From Penelope pileata (Eukaryota; Chordata; Aves; Galliformes; Cracidae): a stretch of 64,000 nucleotides of DNA. Below the pieces are notes generated by a model that was not told the DNA's origin, made no database searches, and was given only the letters and a program-made list of their open reading frames with translations. A program made the position numbers and the translations under genes. Positions 1 to 10,404 of the stretch are shown here, one piece after another; position 1 is the stretch's first letter, and the number at the start of each line of letters is the position of its first letter. The DNA lies in the NCBI GenBank assembly GCA_013396635.1, contig WBMW01000795.1, positions 571,158-635,157 of the forward strand, given 5' to 3'.

Positions 1-680
1 TTTTTTTTCTAATATGCAACAGTAGCTTCTATAAGTGCTACTGCCGGGCTCTTTAACGAAAGCCAGGCTGTTTTACCGTGGGGCACGGATATAAAGAGCA
101 CATGTATATGGATTTCAGGAACTAGAAAGCTAATTTTGTAATACGGAGTCAAGCAGGGCATATGGTAGATAACAGTCCTCTTTCGCATTCTAACACAGGA
201 TTGAGATTTCTTAACAAAGGCAATAGAGTTGCAAAACAGCATGACTTTGTTGCAGTTAGTAATTAATGAGGTGCTAAAAGTGCCTAAACAGAGGATCCCA
301 GACGGAAAATGCATGACTCAAGAGGATAAGAAGCCCCCATCATTTCAAACAACAGTGTCATTTAAATAAACAAGAGGCAAGTCTCCCGCTCCGGTGGGAT
401 GGGAAGGATGCAGCGGCAGCCATGGCAGAGCCTCCACTGCACCATATGCAGATTTCCTGCCCCAGAAACCGGTTGTGCTTTCATTCTCCGTGTGAAGGCA
501 GAGCCTTCAGGTGTGAAACATTTGTTTAATCCATTGTTGGAGGGGAGGAAATCGCACGCTCATCGCTGCTGCTGCTTTTCCAGTGGGACATTAGTCAACT
601 CGATTTATAATCAGACAGCATGGTTGCCCTTAAGGCAGTTACCAGCTACATACCAAGCAAGATGCAGTCTACCTGGCAGG

Positions 681-711
681 CCCTCCCCCCCCCCCCCCCT
701 TTTTTTTTTTT
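681..711. repeat. C-run joined to T-run (low complexity)
   Basis: Three C and one T are followed by 15 C and then 12 T, giving a strand-asymmetric homopurine/homopyrimidine tract. Such tracts vary in length and are prone to sequencing error. The minus strand reads as an A-run followed by a G-run. Confidence 0.9.
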
Positions 712-2520
712 CATAAAATACATCACTCCTGTGTTCTCAGATGAGGTATAAACCCTTTGGTTTATGCTTTTTGATATTTTCCTTCTTGCGTTTTAACGAG
801 CTTGGGAGATTTTGTGTTGTTCTGCACGGCAGTCCAGGATTATTATTATTTTAAACAAAACCAATTCCAGTTAGAGTATTATATGAAAATAGCTAAGGTT
901 TATAAAGTGTTTGTCCCATAATGTTTACTTTCTTTCCAACCAAACATTTATAAATAGATTGAGAGAAATGTGGCAAAGCACCAAAGCCATCCACTAAAAT
1001 ATTTCATAAGAAACTATAATGTGAAAGGGGAATAAAGAAGCACTTTTGGAAGTGGTGTTTGTTAGTGAATTCTTTTTCGTGTAGGGGGATATGATGCAAT
1101 ATGTCATGTTGACCCTTTGGAATCTATGGCATACTGATCCAAATTTATTCCTGAAGGGACTGCAGTGCAGTACACGAGTTGTAGTTAGACTGAGTTTATC
1201 TACACATTTCTACAGCTAAAAAGATGCTAGGAGTTTTGTTTGCTTGTTTTCTCTTGTGGATTTACAAAACTAGCAACTGAGAATTCATCACATGCTAGAA
1301 GTGATGGAGCTAGTTAGTGAGAAATGCATTTTCTGTATTTTCAAATCACCCAGTTACAATATATTTAAGCACTTTTTTTTCCTCCAGGTATCTTTTCGTC
1401 TTAGTGCCTGGCAAAGGGAGAAGAAAAATCATTCATGTCCTTTATTCTCTCTTCTTTATTTCATGTGAAACTTATGGAATGTACTGAATGTCCTATTTTC
1501 ATTAGACACATAAATATAAACACTTGGGAAGGCTAAAAGTGGTTTCTTGAAAATGGAGTGGCTTTTTTATGTGCTACGTTTTCTTCTGTTAAATATCTGG
1601 CTACTACTTAATCCTTTGCAGCTCCCTCAGAGCGAGCAGTAGTGGGATCGGCGGGGGATACAAAGCGTGCCCAAACACTGTTCATTCTTGCGTCGTGCCC
1701 AACAGAGGTGAGGGAGATTGACTGAAGTGGTTGTGAAGACCTCAGTAGCTACAATAATACTGCTAATTTTGAACTAGATGACTGATCCTCCTTTTGGAAA
1801 AATAGACATCTGGGATCTGCAGATATTGCAGTACTTTGTTGAGTTTGTTTGGATCCCCAGCTCGGGTGATTCTTGACCCTAAGGGTCAACGTGAACGAAG
1901 GTCTTGTCCTGCTACAGGTCCCCTGCAGACATGGGTCCTCTATGGTCTGACTGAGTGGGACAGAAAAAAGTTTGACAAAGGTAGGCAGGATTTGATCCTC
2001 TGTCCTGAAAATGTAGACATACACTACTGTGGCTATTTCAGCTTTTATTAAAAATGAAGGTCTTCCTTGGTTTTCTGGTCTCACTGATGTACTCTGCTCT
2101 GAGCCCTGCAGAGCCTGGCTTTGGCTGGCACCAGGAGAGTGCTCTGCTGAAGAGAGGCACAGAGGGACTGCCGAGAGGGAGCTTCTGCAACAACAAAAAG
2201 AAATCTCCTGTATCAAGCTTTTCCTTAAAAATACTCTAGAGGGAGTCAAATCTAAAAGTTTATTTATCTTTAAAGTATTTCAAATGCAGTTCCTTCTTTT
2301 AAAATATTCTGTTTGCTTCCTGTTTATTTACTTCAGGCCTGTCTATTAATACAACTTTTTTGTTTGAATGTGTTTGTACATTTTCAGATCAGACACATGC
2401 TAATAGTACTTAAGAGGCATTACTTGGAGTGATGTGTCACTGTCACAGCAATAAATAGCCCTTGAAACCAGCGAATACCAGTTTTTACTTTGAAGGAAAC
2501 AGAGCCCTAGGAAACAAAAG

Positions 2521-2538
2521 CAAAAAAAAAAAAAAAAA
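2521..2538. repeat. A-rich homopolymer run
   Basis: A run of about 18 A is followed by a purine-rich stretch. I looked upstream for a processed pseudogene or SINE body that would explain it as a poly(A) tail and recognised none. Confidence 0.75.
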
Positions 2539-4595
2539 GAGAAAGTAGAAGAGTTTCACATCCCAAAGAAATGGAGATATTGCTTGTATTGAAGATCATT
2601 TTCTACAGTGCTTTGTATGACTCAGTGTCTGGTGACACAGTAAGTCTCTTACATGGCAACTTTGCATTAGAAATGTACCTCTGAATTGAATGTAACATCC
2701 CACTAGCTACACACTACTGACTTATTTATTATTTGAATATCCAACCTACTACCCTTGCTTTGCTATAGTCACCGGACTCTTTTTCAGAATTAAACATATA
2801 CTGAGATAGATGAGAGGGAAGGCTGCGCTACTCCAAAATTATTCTGAGAGACGGTCTCTCCTAGGGCAGAGCTACCTCTCTTTAACCTCTCTTTGCATAC
2901 GTATCCAGTGCAGCAGCAGACTGGAAACATTTCTGCTTTTATTAACCTTCCACTGGTTACAGCTGCTAAATGTCTACCAGCTTTCTGACAACAGCAGAAA
3001 ACAAGCATTTGTCAGACAACCTGTGAATTCAGAAGAGAGAGAGCAATGCTCATGAGGTTCCCTTGTAGAGATTCTTCCACAATCGTTGAAGGAATTACAC
3101 CCACCGCTCCACAGAAAAGACTATCTGGTATCTGGCAATGCAGAAACTCCACAAATTCCCTGAGATCTAAACACCAAGCAGAGATAATGAGTGGGAGGCC
3201 AGAGCTAGCAGTTGAATTTCAACCTGGTTTCACTCATCAATGAGCACATCCTGGTGTGACTGCAGGCAGAGCCCTGTTTGTGCTGAGCCTTGTGCTTTGA
3301 GGGGATCTGTGTTTATTGATGGGGGAAATGAGGAGGATGTGGGGGCAGTAGTTAACTGTGGACAAAATTGATCTGACCTCGTATCTACATATGTACTTAT
3401 CATCTGGACTGCTTTTGTAGTCAGCAGAAAGATAGCAAGATTTCTATAACTAATTCATTTGTGTTCCGGTAGATGTCTAATAGAGCTGGGTTGGATTGTG
3501 CCCTAAGATATGTAGGTGTCTGAGGTTAGGTGAAATAGTGTCCCTTCTGCACTGCTGTGTATAAAGGAAAGCACAGGGGGAAGCTCAGGCTACTGGTAGA
3601 GCTGTATGGTATGGGAAATAGCACCTTACCTGACTGATATTTCTGATTCCCAAAATTATTCTTATTGCCTTTGTTTCACATTGGCCTGAGGCATTCTGAA
3701 GAAGCTCTTGGAAGGCACCGCTCTCTCCTGCTCCTGTGCCTCAGCCTGCTGGGTGACAAGGGTGAACGTCTGTTCTGCGGGGAGACTGTGCTCACATCCC
3801 TCCTTGTCATTACGTTTGCTGCTGACTCTGAAGAAAGTTGAGTGTGACAGCTTACCTAATAGCATTCATCCATGTTGGTGCAGGCTTTGGCAGCCTATCC
3901 TCTGTGCATTTTACCATCAGTGCTCTTCCCAGGTGCTGAGCTCCAGAGCAGCTCTGTGGCTCCCAACCAGCTCAGGCCACTCTTGCTTTCTCTGACCCAG
4001 GGATGAGGAACCAGCATCCTTGTTGCTGCAGGCTGGAAGATATCTCTTCCTCTGTGACAGCCTCCCTTCTGAATAAGTCCCAGCTGATCTGGGAAAGAGG
4101 AAGTCATTAATCGGAAATCACCGGCTATGGCAGAGGAGAGCAGCTGCCTTGGCATTCTTTTTTCAAGCCAGGTAGGACAGTGGTTGGACTTCCAGCTCTC
4201 TGTGCCCTCAGAATTTGCCCTGATCTAACCTGACGTAACCTAGCCCAATGCAATCCAATGGTTTCTGTCTGGGCATGGCTGGAAATTCTCCAGTCTTTCC
4301 TGATAGTATTGATTAAAGAAATAATAATAATTTCTATGAGAGACTTCAGCTTCAGTACATCCCCTCTTCTTAGAAAGGTACTAGACTGAAGAAAAAAAAA
4401 GTTTAAATTCCTCACCATTATTTTTCCTTTAGCTCTTTCTAACCATAACAATGAGCTTCCCTGAGGAGCAATGTGGGCCGTAGGACTAGTGGATCAGCTA
4501 TAGCTGTGTTTTTCGAAGAAATCAGCTAGATGAAGAGGAAACCAGGGTTAATATGAAACATTGCCCTACACCTTACTCTGGCTCAATGAACATAT

Positions 4596-4660
4596 TTTCC
4601 TTCTCTGTCTCTCTCTTGCTTTTTTTTCTTTCCCTCTTTCCTTTTTTTTCTTTTTCTTAT
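4596..4660. repeat. Polypyrimidine low-complexity tract
   Basis: The tract is almost wholly C and T (ttctctgtctctctcttgc, then T-runs broken by C). It has no fixed unit. It is a simple low-complexity tract with no other function visible. Confidence 0.8.
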
Positions 4661-4884
4661 TACATGAGATAGATCAGGTTTTCCAGAGTTCATGAAGAGG
4701 AAGTGCATCTCTCAGTGTCATGTTTATGTACAGAGACTGACTGCCCTCTGTCACAGCCAAAACCCATTGTCAATAGAACATTATAAAAGTACACATTATT
4801 TGAATTAGATGGGAAGCTGCTATCTTTGCTGCATCTACACTTTATAACTTACCAGCATATTTCACATTCTTCGTCTTCAAAGAA

Positions 4885-5015
4885 CTTCGTGTGCATTTGT
4901 TCATTAGTCTTCATAGTAACCTTGACAAATACTATTACTGTTATCATCATGTCTGCGAAGAAAGCTGAGATAGAGGTGACCTGCCCACAGTTTTCCTTAC
5001 AAGCTGCTCACCAGC
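4885..5015 (-). repeat. MIR-like ancient SINE fragment
   Basis: Read on the plus strand, this resembles the reverse complement of the MIR SINE core as I remember it. It has a run like 'tcttcatagtaacctt', then 'actattactgttatcatc', a gap where MIR has 'ccattttacagatgag', then 'aagaaagctgagatagagg' and 'tgacctgcccacag', which corresponds to 'taacttgcccaaggtcacacag'. The order and spacing of these pieces fit MIR, but divergence is high. MIR copies are old in amniotes, so this would be a relic. An L2/L3-type fragment shares a similar core and is the main alternative. Confidence 0.45.
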
Positions 5016-7674
5016 AAAACTTGTGTTGTGTTACCGATGCTGGGAGCTCGGTGTGGGCAAGCCAGTAGCAGCCAGCAGCAGGGACTGCCAGCACTGCAGT
5101 CTGCCTTGGGCAACAATTAGACAATATTACTACTGAATTAGCAGTGGTCACTCACATCAGTGCTGCAGTTGTTCCTACCTACTGGTAGAACTACGGCGGG
5201 GGGAATGATCTTTGGATCAAAATCAGAACAGATGCTGCAAAACAGACTTGTCTACAACCAAGCCTATTAGCTATTGCAACATAATTCTTGTGCAAATACT
5301 TTCATTAAGTTCAGCTGGAATTACGAACTCTTAACTCAGGATGCTCTGCAAGTCATTGTTAGGTTGTGGAGAGGTGAAAATAGTCACGCCAGCAATTCAG
5401 TTCAAGTAGCTTTCCCTGTTTCTCCCCCCACCCCAAACGTTTGTTGATCTTGAAACATCCCTCCTGGAGGAGGGTGTTGCAAGTATTTTTACATGGCAGT
5501 GGGGCCTGCCTCCCACAATGCCTCTGAGGGGGAAAAAAGCAGATGGCATGTGACAAAAATTGAGGATATTGGTCAGTTTCTGAAGGACACTGAGTAGCAT
5601 TAACTCCACGAGGTGCTAGCTAACCATAGAAATGCGTTGCTGTCATCAGAACTGTGGCCCAGATTTGTGCTCTCAGGTGATCCAGTCTGCAGAGTCTTTC
5701 CAGTTTTCTGCCTCAGGACAAAATATCCACATATATTTAAAACTATTTAGGGATAGCTAATTAACTTTAAATTTATAACTGTACTTCATCCAGATTATTT
5801 TGCAATAATCATCAGTCTTCAACATTTTGGCTTCACCTAATTTAGTTAAATAGGTGAAGACAAACCCATCCAATTCCCTATACAAATATTTTGATTTCAT
5901 TTCTTAAAATTAGCTCACTTTAGTTCACTTAACAGCTCTTCTTGACAATTAAAAAGACATTTGAAAAGAGATGTAGCTACCTCATAATTCAGGATTTATG
6001 CCACCTATTGAAACCATGGAGAATACTGCACTGGGGCAGATCATGTTGCATCTGCCCTCCTGGGGATTCTTGTTCCTGCCTCTGCAATGCCTTTTCCAAA
6101 TTATTGCCAAAGACAAGCACTGAAATATTTGTACATTCGGAATGATTATGTCTCTGCTGCATCAGAAATCCCTGGTTCAGTCAAGCTACTTACACATAGA
6201 AGGACAGTCTGTTTCATGCCCAAGCTTAAAAATAAAAGTTTTAATTTTTTGTCCTTGCTTTTCTGACTAATCACTGAACACATTGAGGAACACTGCTTTT
6301 GTCCTTTCCAAAACCACATGTAAAAACCATGTCCTGTAGCAGCCAGTGCCTGTTGTGTGAAAGGGAGAAACACATGAGCACACAACTAAAGTAAGCTCAA
6401 TTTTTTAGAAGAGGATTAGAAGGGAAAAGAAAAGAAAAATACAGTCTGAGATCTTTTACAAACTCTTTTCTTTCTTGTGGCATTGACATTTTGGTGGCAG
6501 AGTGCATTTTGGTGGAAATAGGTGTTGAATGAGTATAAGGTAGGCAATAGATGTGGTTCTGCAATCGCGCATGGCACTAGTCATCATTAACATCTTCTCT
6601 GTTATTTGTCATTGCTGCGCAGTTCATGTAGGTTGCAGGGTAACTGCAACGTGGATAAGTAGACACATGAGTAAGCACCATGCTGAAAATTCATAACTCA
6701 GGGATGATTTCAAGAGAATAGGGCTTTACTGCCTCCAATGCCATCTGGGATCCAGAGGCAAAGAGGCTGTTTTACTGACTGTGAACCCCAAGTTAGGAGC
6801 CCTGCTGGGCCTGGGCTGGAGCTGCGCGGAGCCATCTTGGAGAGCCTCACACTGTCCCAGACTGCTGGAGGACGTGGTGCCACAGGGACGTGGTCACAAA
6901 AATGCAGATGCTCATCAGAGGTATAAAAGCCCTTGCCTACTCTTGTCACCCTTGTACATAGGGTATATCCCTATGGCTCCATTTCAGAGTGGTTGCTGTG
7001 GCCCTACAGAAACAGGGCTGGTTCTGGGCCCCATGTCCTCCCCTACCTCATCTTCCTCCATTTCCTGAGCTTCACTCAGGACCTCATGTCCTTGCCCTCC
7101 ATGGCCCCGGCTCCCTGTGCCTGACCACACAGGGTTAATCGGGTCTGTTGGAATGATGGAGCCTACAGCTGGGTTTTCTCGTGCCAAAAAAAAGACTGCA
7201 GAAAAGGCTTTGGTGGATATTGGCCCTGACACGAAAAGAGGCGTCCATCAAAAAATGAAAAGTGCCACCCTAAAACAAAAATACCAGAAAAGACGAGAAA
7301 ACGAGTAAAACCTCTGCTTTGCTGTGCTCAAGACAGTCTAGGTGGCAGTGCGCGCAGCGGGTTAATGGAATCACCTCTCACCCCTGGAAACTAGTTTAAA
7401 TCTTGCCTTAGGGTAATAAAGGAAAATTGCATCTAACGGTGTCAAATTAGTCCCTTAGCGGACTTTTCTCCACATCACACATTCACTGCAAATTTTGCAC
7501 AATTTGTCATGATTGGCAGGATCTGCTGGAGAGAAGCTGAGGATGGGAATAGCTGAGGTTTTGTAGGCCAGAAGTCAGGGGCTGTTTGCAGATGGCTTAG
7601 CACTATCAGGCCTTCACTGTCAGAACAAAGCCTCAGGTTCATTCCTGTTCAGCAGGGGAAACAAACTGAGAAGC
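5016..7674. other. Non-coding unique sequence with a TATA-like motif
   Basis: No gene is supported. The 6.7-7.35 kb part is more GC-rich than its neighbours and contains a strong TATA-like box at 6922-6929 within 'gtataaaagcc'. A lysine-rich open frame at 7117-7308 has no recognisable domain. The block at about 7385-7515 is AT-rich but keeps two CpGs and may be a conserved non-coding element. Confidence 0.5.
6918..6932 (+). promoter_or_regulatory. TATA-box-like motif, function unproven
   Basis: The sequence 'gaggtataaaagcc' is a close match to the vertebrate TATA consensus flanked by G/C. It lies in a local GC-richer patch. No initiator, CpG island or following coding exon was recognised, so it may be chance or part of an old unrecognised repeat. 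Confidence 0.15.
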
Positions 7675-7675
7675 C

Positions 7676-7960
7676 ACTATGTCATCCAGTTCAACTGCCT
7701 GCAATGAACAGGGACACCTACAGCTAGATCAGGTTGCTCAGAGCCCCGTCCAGCCTGGCCTTGACTGTCTCCAGGGATGGAGCTTCCACCACCTCTCTGG
7801 GCAGCCAGTTCCAGTGCTTCAACACCCTTATGGCAAAAAATGTTTTCCCTATATCCAATGTGAATCTCTCCTCTTAAAGGAGACTAGTTGCAGACTAAAG
7901 TCTGGAACCATTTCCCCTTTTCCTATCACCACACACCCTGCTAAAGAGTCTGTTCCCAAA
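7676..7960 (-). mobile_element. CR1 LINE, 3'-end fragment, reversed
   Basis: This is the reverse complement of a CR1 3' end. Diagnostic runs are 'tcatccagttcaactgcctg', 'gttgctcagagccccgtcc' and 'cttccaccacctctctggg'. They are the mirror of the plus-strand CR1 tail at 30178-30315 in this window, which reads 'cccagagaggtggtggaag'. CR1 is the dominant non-LTR retrotransposon of birds, and severe 5' truncation as here is usual. The terminal (ATTCTATG)n tail expected at the left edge is missing or eroded. The right edge near 7960 is approximate. The antisense open frame across it is meaningless. Confidence 0.9.
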
Positions 7961-8254
7961 CCTCAAGCTACCTCATTCTGCTGGCTGTTTTGGCTGCTCC
8001 CTGCTGATCTGTCTCCGTCCAGCGCTTGACCTATTCCATGTCCCAGGTGAACTGTGTTTTTTGGGCTAGCTTGGGGAGCCCTTTCTCTCAGCCTCTTGTG
8101 CCCATTCTCCCTCAGCCTGGCATCTCCTGTCCTGGGTCTGCAGAAACTACCTCTTGCCTGCCACAGGGGTTGCGCTCCACATAGTGTGTGTGGAGGACGT
8201 GGTGGGCAGCCAAAATTAAAATGGTCATATATTTTCTACATAGTTAAAGTACAG

Positions 8255-8312
8255 AAAACAAACAAACAAACAACAAAAAAAGGCAAAACAAAAAAAAAGC
8301 AAATCAAATAAA
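8255..8312. repeat. (CAAA)n / A-rich simple repeat
   Basis: Tandem 'caaacaaacaaac' passes into A-runs broken by single C or G. It could be the tail of an older retroposon, but no body was recognised upstream. Confidence 0.8.
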
Positions 8313-8748
8313 GCTGTGGAGTTCTGGCTGAAAAATAAAATCCTTATATCCATTTCCCACCTGTTAGCACACTTAGCAGCTCCTTTTGAATGATTCATAT
8401 CAAAACTTTGCATTTATTTAACAGAGTCTGTTGTATCACAGATCCCTGTCTAGCTCTCAAATATGAGTGAGTGCTAATATTTAAAGAAAAATAAATCTGT
8501 TTTCTGGTGGAAGCAGGCAATGACAATAAGGAGCAATTAGGTGGATCGAGCTTTTAAAGAAGTGAGCTTTTGTAGGTCTGAAGGCCAACTACAGAGCTAA
8601 GTGCATGGAGGTGAAGTATACAGGCTGCAGCCCTCCCTCAGCACTGCGAAGGTGAGGAATGAAGTGAGGAATCAGAATTGAAATACACTTAAACTGTTTA
8701 TAAAAAATAAACCTTTTTCTGAAGTACTGTCTCACTTCCTGTTTTTCC

Positions 8749-8780
8749 AAATAAGTAAATATATAAATAAATAAATAAAT
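8749..8780. repeat. (TAAA)n microsatellite
   Basis: The run 'ataaataaataaataaat' contains about five consecutive 4-bp units, with a degenerate version to its left. Confidence 0.85.
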
Positions 8781-9859
8781 CCCCGGAGTGCATCACATTA
8801 ACTCCTACGCCGCTGGTAGGAGTAAAGATGACTTGAAATTCAACTTCAGCTCACTTTCATGTTCCATATAAGTGAAAGAGCAATCTCACCTAATTCTCAG
8901 TGCACGCATAAATGAATATGGACAAGTACACCCTCCCCACACATAGCCTCCCCCCACTCTAACTTGATCAAATAGTGCTTTCATCAAAAAATAATGACTG
9001 AAAAAAAAAGCCATGGGATTGATGTGCAGCAGGTAGCTGAGGACAAACAGAGACTGTGTCACAGGCAAGATCTGACAGCAAAGGAAGGCTACAGATCTAC
9101 ACTTACATTAGTCACGGTTTCTGTACAAATCTGTGAAGAATTTTTTCCTTCAAGAAAATATATCCCTTAACTATTTTAATCTAAACCAGCACACTGTTAG
9201 CTAGTAAAAACAGTGAGGTCTCATCTTTTTGCTGGCTGCTCACTAACAGCATAAATTAGACTTAGAAAATTCCTTCTGCTGTAGATGTCTGATGCATAAA
9301 TAACACCATATGTTCAGCAGCAGTTTAAATAAAATATCATTCTTACCTTGACAATGACAGTCTAATTTAGGAGCTATGTCTGTGATCAAAATGCTAACAC
9401 TGAGGTGTTCTGCTTAATCTTTTTAAAATACTGCATTAGTTCTGTCCTGCCCTTAAACTATAGAAAGTATGACATGATGTGCAAAGGGAAATAAATCCCT
9501 GTCATCTTCCAACTCTGTGCTGCCAACGTATACCAATCAGAAAATCTAAATGTCATCGGGAATGACCCACAGAGTGAAAAATTTGTTCTTAAGAGCATAT
9601 GGACCCCTCTGGCCTCAGGAAATATTTGAAGAGTGTGTACACATTTCGTCAAGATTTTTGAAATCTCAGGGGGAAAGGAAGAAATAAACCATGACAGAGT
9701 AATTTAAAATGGCAGGTATTGCACTTTTCTTGTTCAGCACTGGAAATCAGATACCTAATATTATCAACAGCCATTACTTTTACCACTCCTATTAAGGAGA
9801 CTAGCACTTGCCATAGCCCACATTTCTGAGATTGATTTAATTTTTCCTTCCCCTCTGCA

Positions 9860-10404
9860 GTGGTCACTCTGAAAGTAATGCATCCTATTTGTTTCCATGG
9901 AAGCTACAACAGATACAAAGAGCAAAATAACACTATTTGATAGAGAAAATTCTCAGCTACAAACCACTATTTTTCAACAGTCACCACCATTAGCTAATTC
10001 ACGTGGATGAGCTGATCGAGATGCTCTTCATCTTGTGGTGTGACAGCTGTGCATGGCTGTCTGGAACATGGCTCGTCTTTCACATCGCTGTTGCCGCTGC
10101 TGAAGTGCACCACCCACTGCCTCACTGTGCTCACATCCACTGTTTGGTTTCCATCAACATCCAGCAAGTGTCGATGAATGTCAATGAGTGCCATTTTTTC
10201 TATATGGAGGAGTTCAGTTCCACACATTTGCTTCATCCTCACTTGCATGTCAGATGCTGTTGTGCCAGACTGCTCCTTTGCTGCCATCTGTTGTACAGCA
10301 ACACAATGAAACAATACATACACATATACAATACAACATACACCTCTGACATCATGGGCCAACATGATAACACAGGAGGCACTACTTTTGGAGCAGCTCT
10401 CGTA
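9860..10404 (-). mobile_element. Galluhop-like mariner, internally deleted
   Basis: A DNA transposon of the Tc1/mariner group. The left end reads 'actctgaaagtaatgcatcc' and the right end, reverse-complemented, reads 'gctccaaaagtagtgcctcc', so the ends form imperfect terminal inverted repeats. The right end stops at a TA dinucleotide (10403-10404), the mariner target. From memory these ends match Galluhop (Mariner1 of chicken). The copy is about 545 bp, well short of a mariner able to encode its transposase of about 340 residues. It keeps only the amino-terminal coding part, so it is non-autonomous. The left boundary is blurred by mutation and is good to about 5 bp. Confidence 0.85.
9994..10299 (-). 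pseudogene. Mariner transposase, N-terminal remnant
   Basis: The minus strand encodes about 100 residues from a methionine near 10290, beginning MAAKEQSGTTASDM and running through HRHLLDVDGNQTVDVSTVRQ to a stop at the left. A segment rich in helix-turn-helix character, with 'VDVSTVRQWVVHFSSG' matching the mariner DNA-binding pattern (regular expression like xVSxxTVxxWxxxF), is followed by a linker containing DEPCSRQP, close to the mariner linker motif. The DD34D catalytic domain is absent because the element is internally deleted. It cannot catalyse transposition. Sense direction is opposite to the window strand. It is a repeat-derived pseudogene, not a host gene. Confidence 0.8.

Larger units (their letters stand above)
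1..4884. other. Non-coding unique sequence
   Basis: I see no gene here. Open frames are short, overlap on both strands and show no domain. The block holds a C-run followed by a T-run near 0.7 kb, an 18-base A-run near 2.53 kb and a pyrimidine-rich tract near 4.6 kb. The segment at about 370-660 is somewhat more GC-rich than its surroundings, but I could not tie it to a known exon or promoter. Intergenic or intronic DNA is the simplest reading. Confidence 0.6.
7961..9859. other. Non-coding unique sequence with simple repeats
   Basis: Nothing gene-like is visible. The segment contains an imperfect (CAAA)n tract at about 8255-8312 and a (TAAA)n tract at about 8749-8780, and is otherwise AT-rich unique sequence. 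Confidence 0.6.

Noticed and set aside
2521..2538. A-run as the tail of a processed pseudogene
   Set aside because: No coding or SINE-like body was recognised upstream and no flanking direct repeat was seen.
7679..8029. A 116-codon plus-strand frame
   Set aside because: It is antisense through the reversed CR1 3' end; the apparent protein is a common false hit of this repeat.
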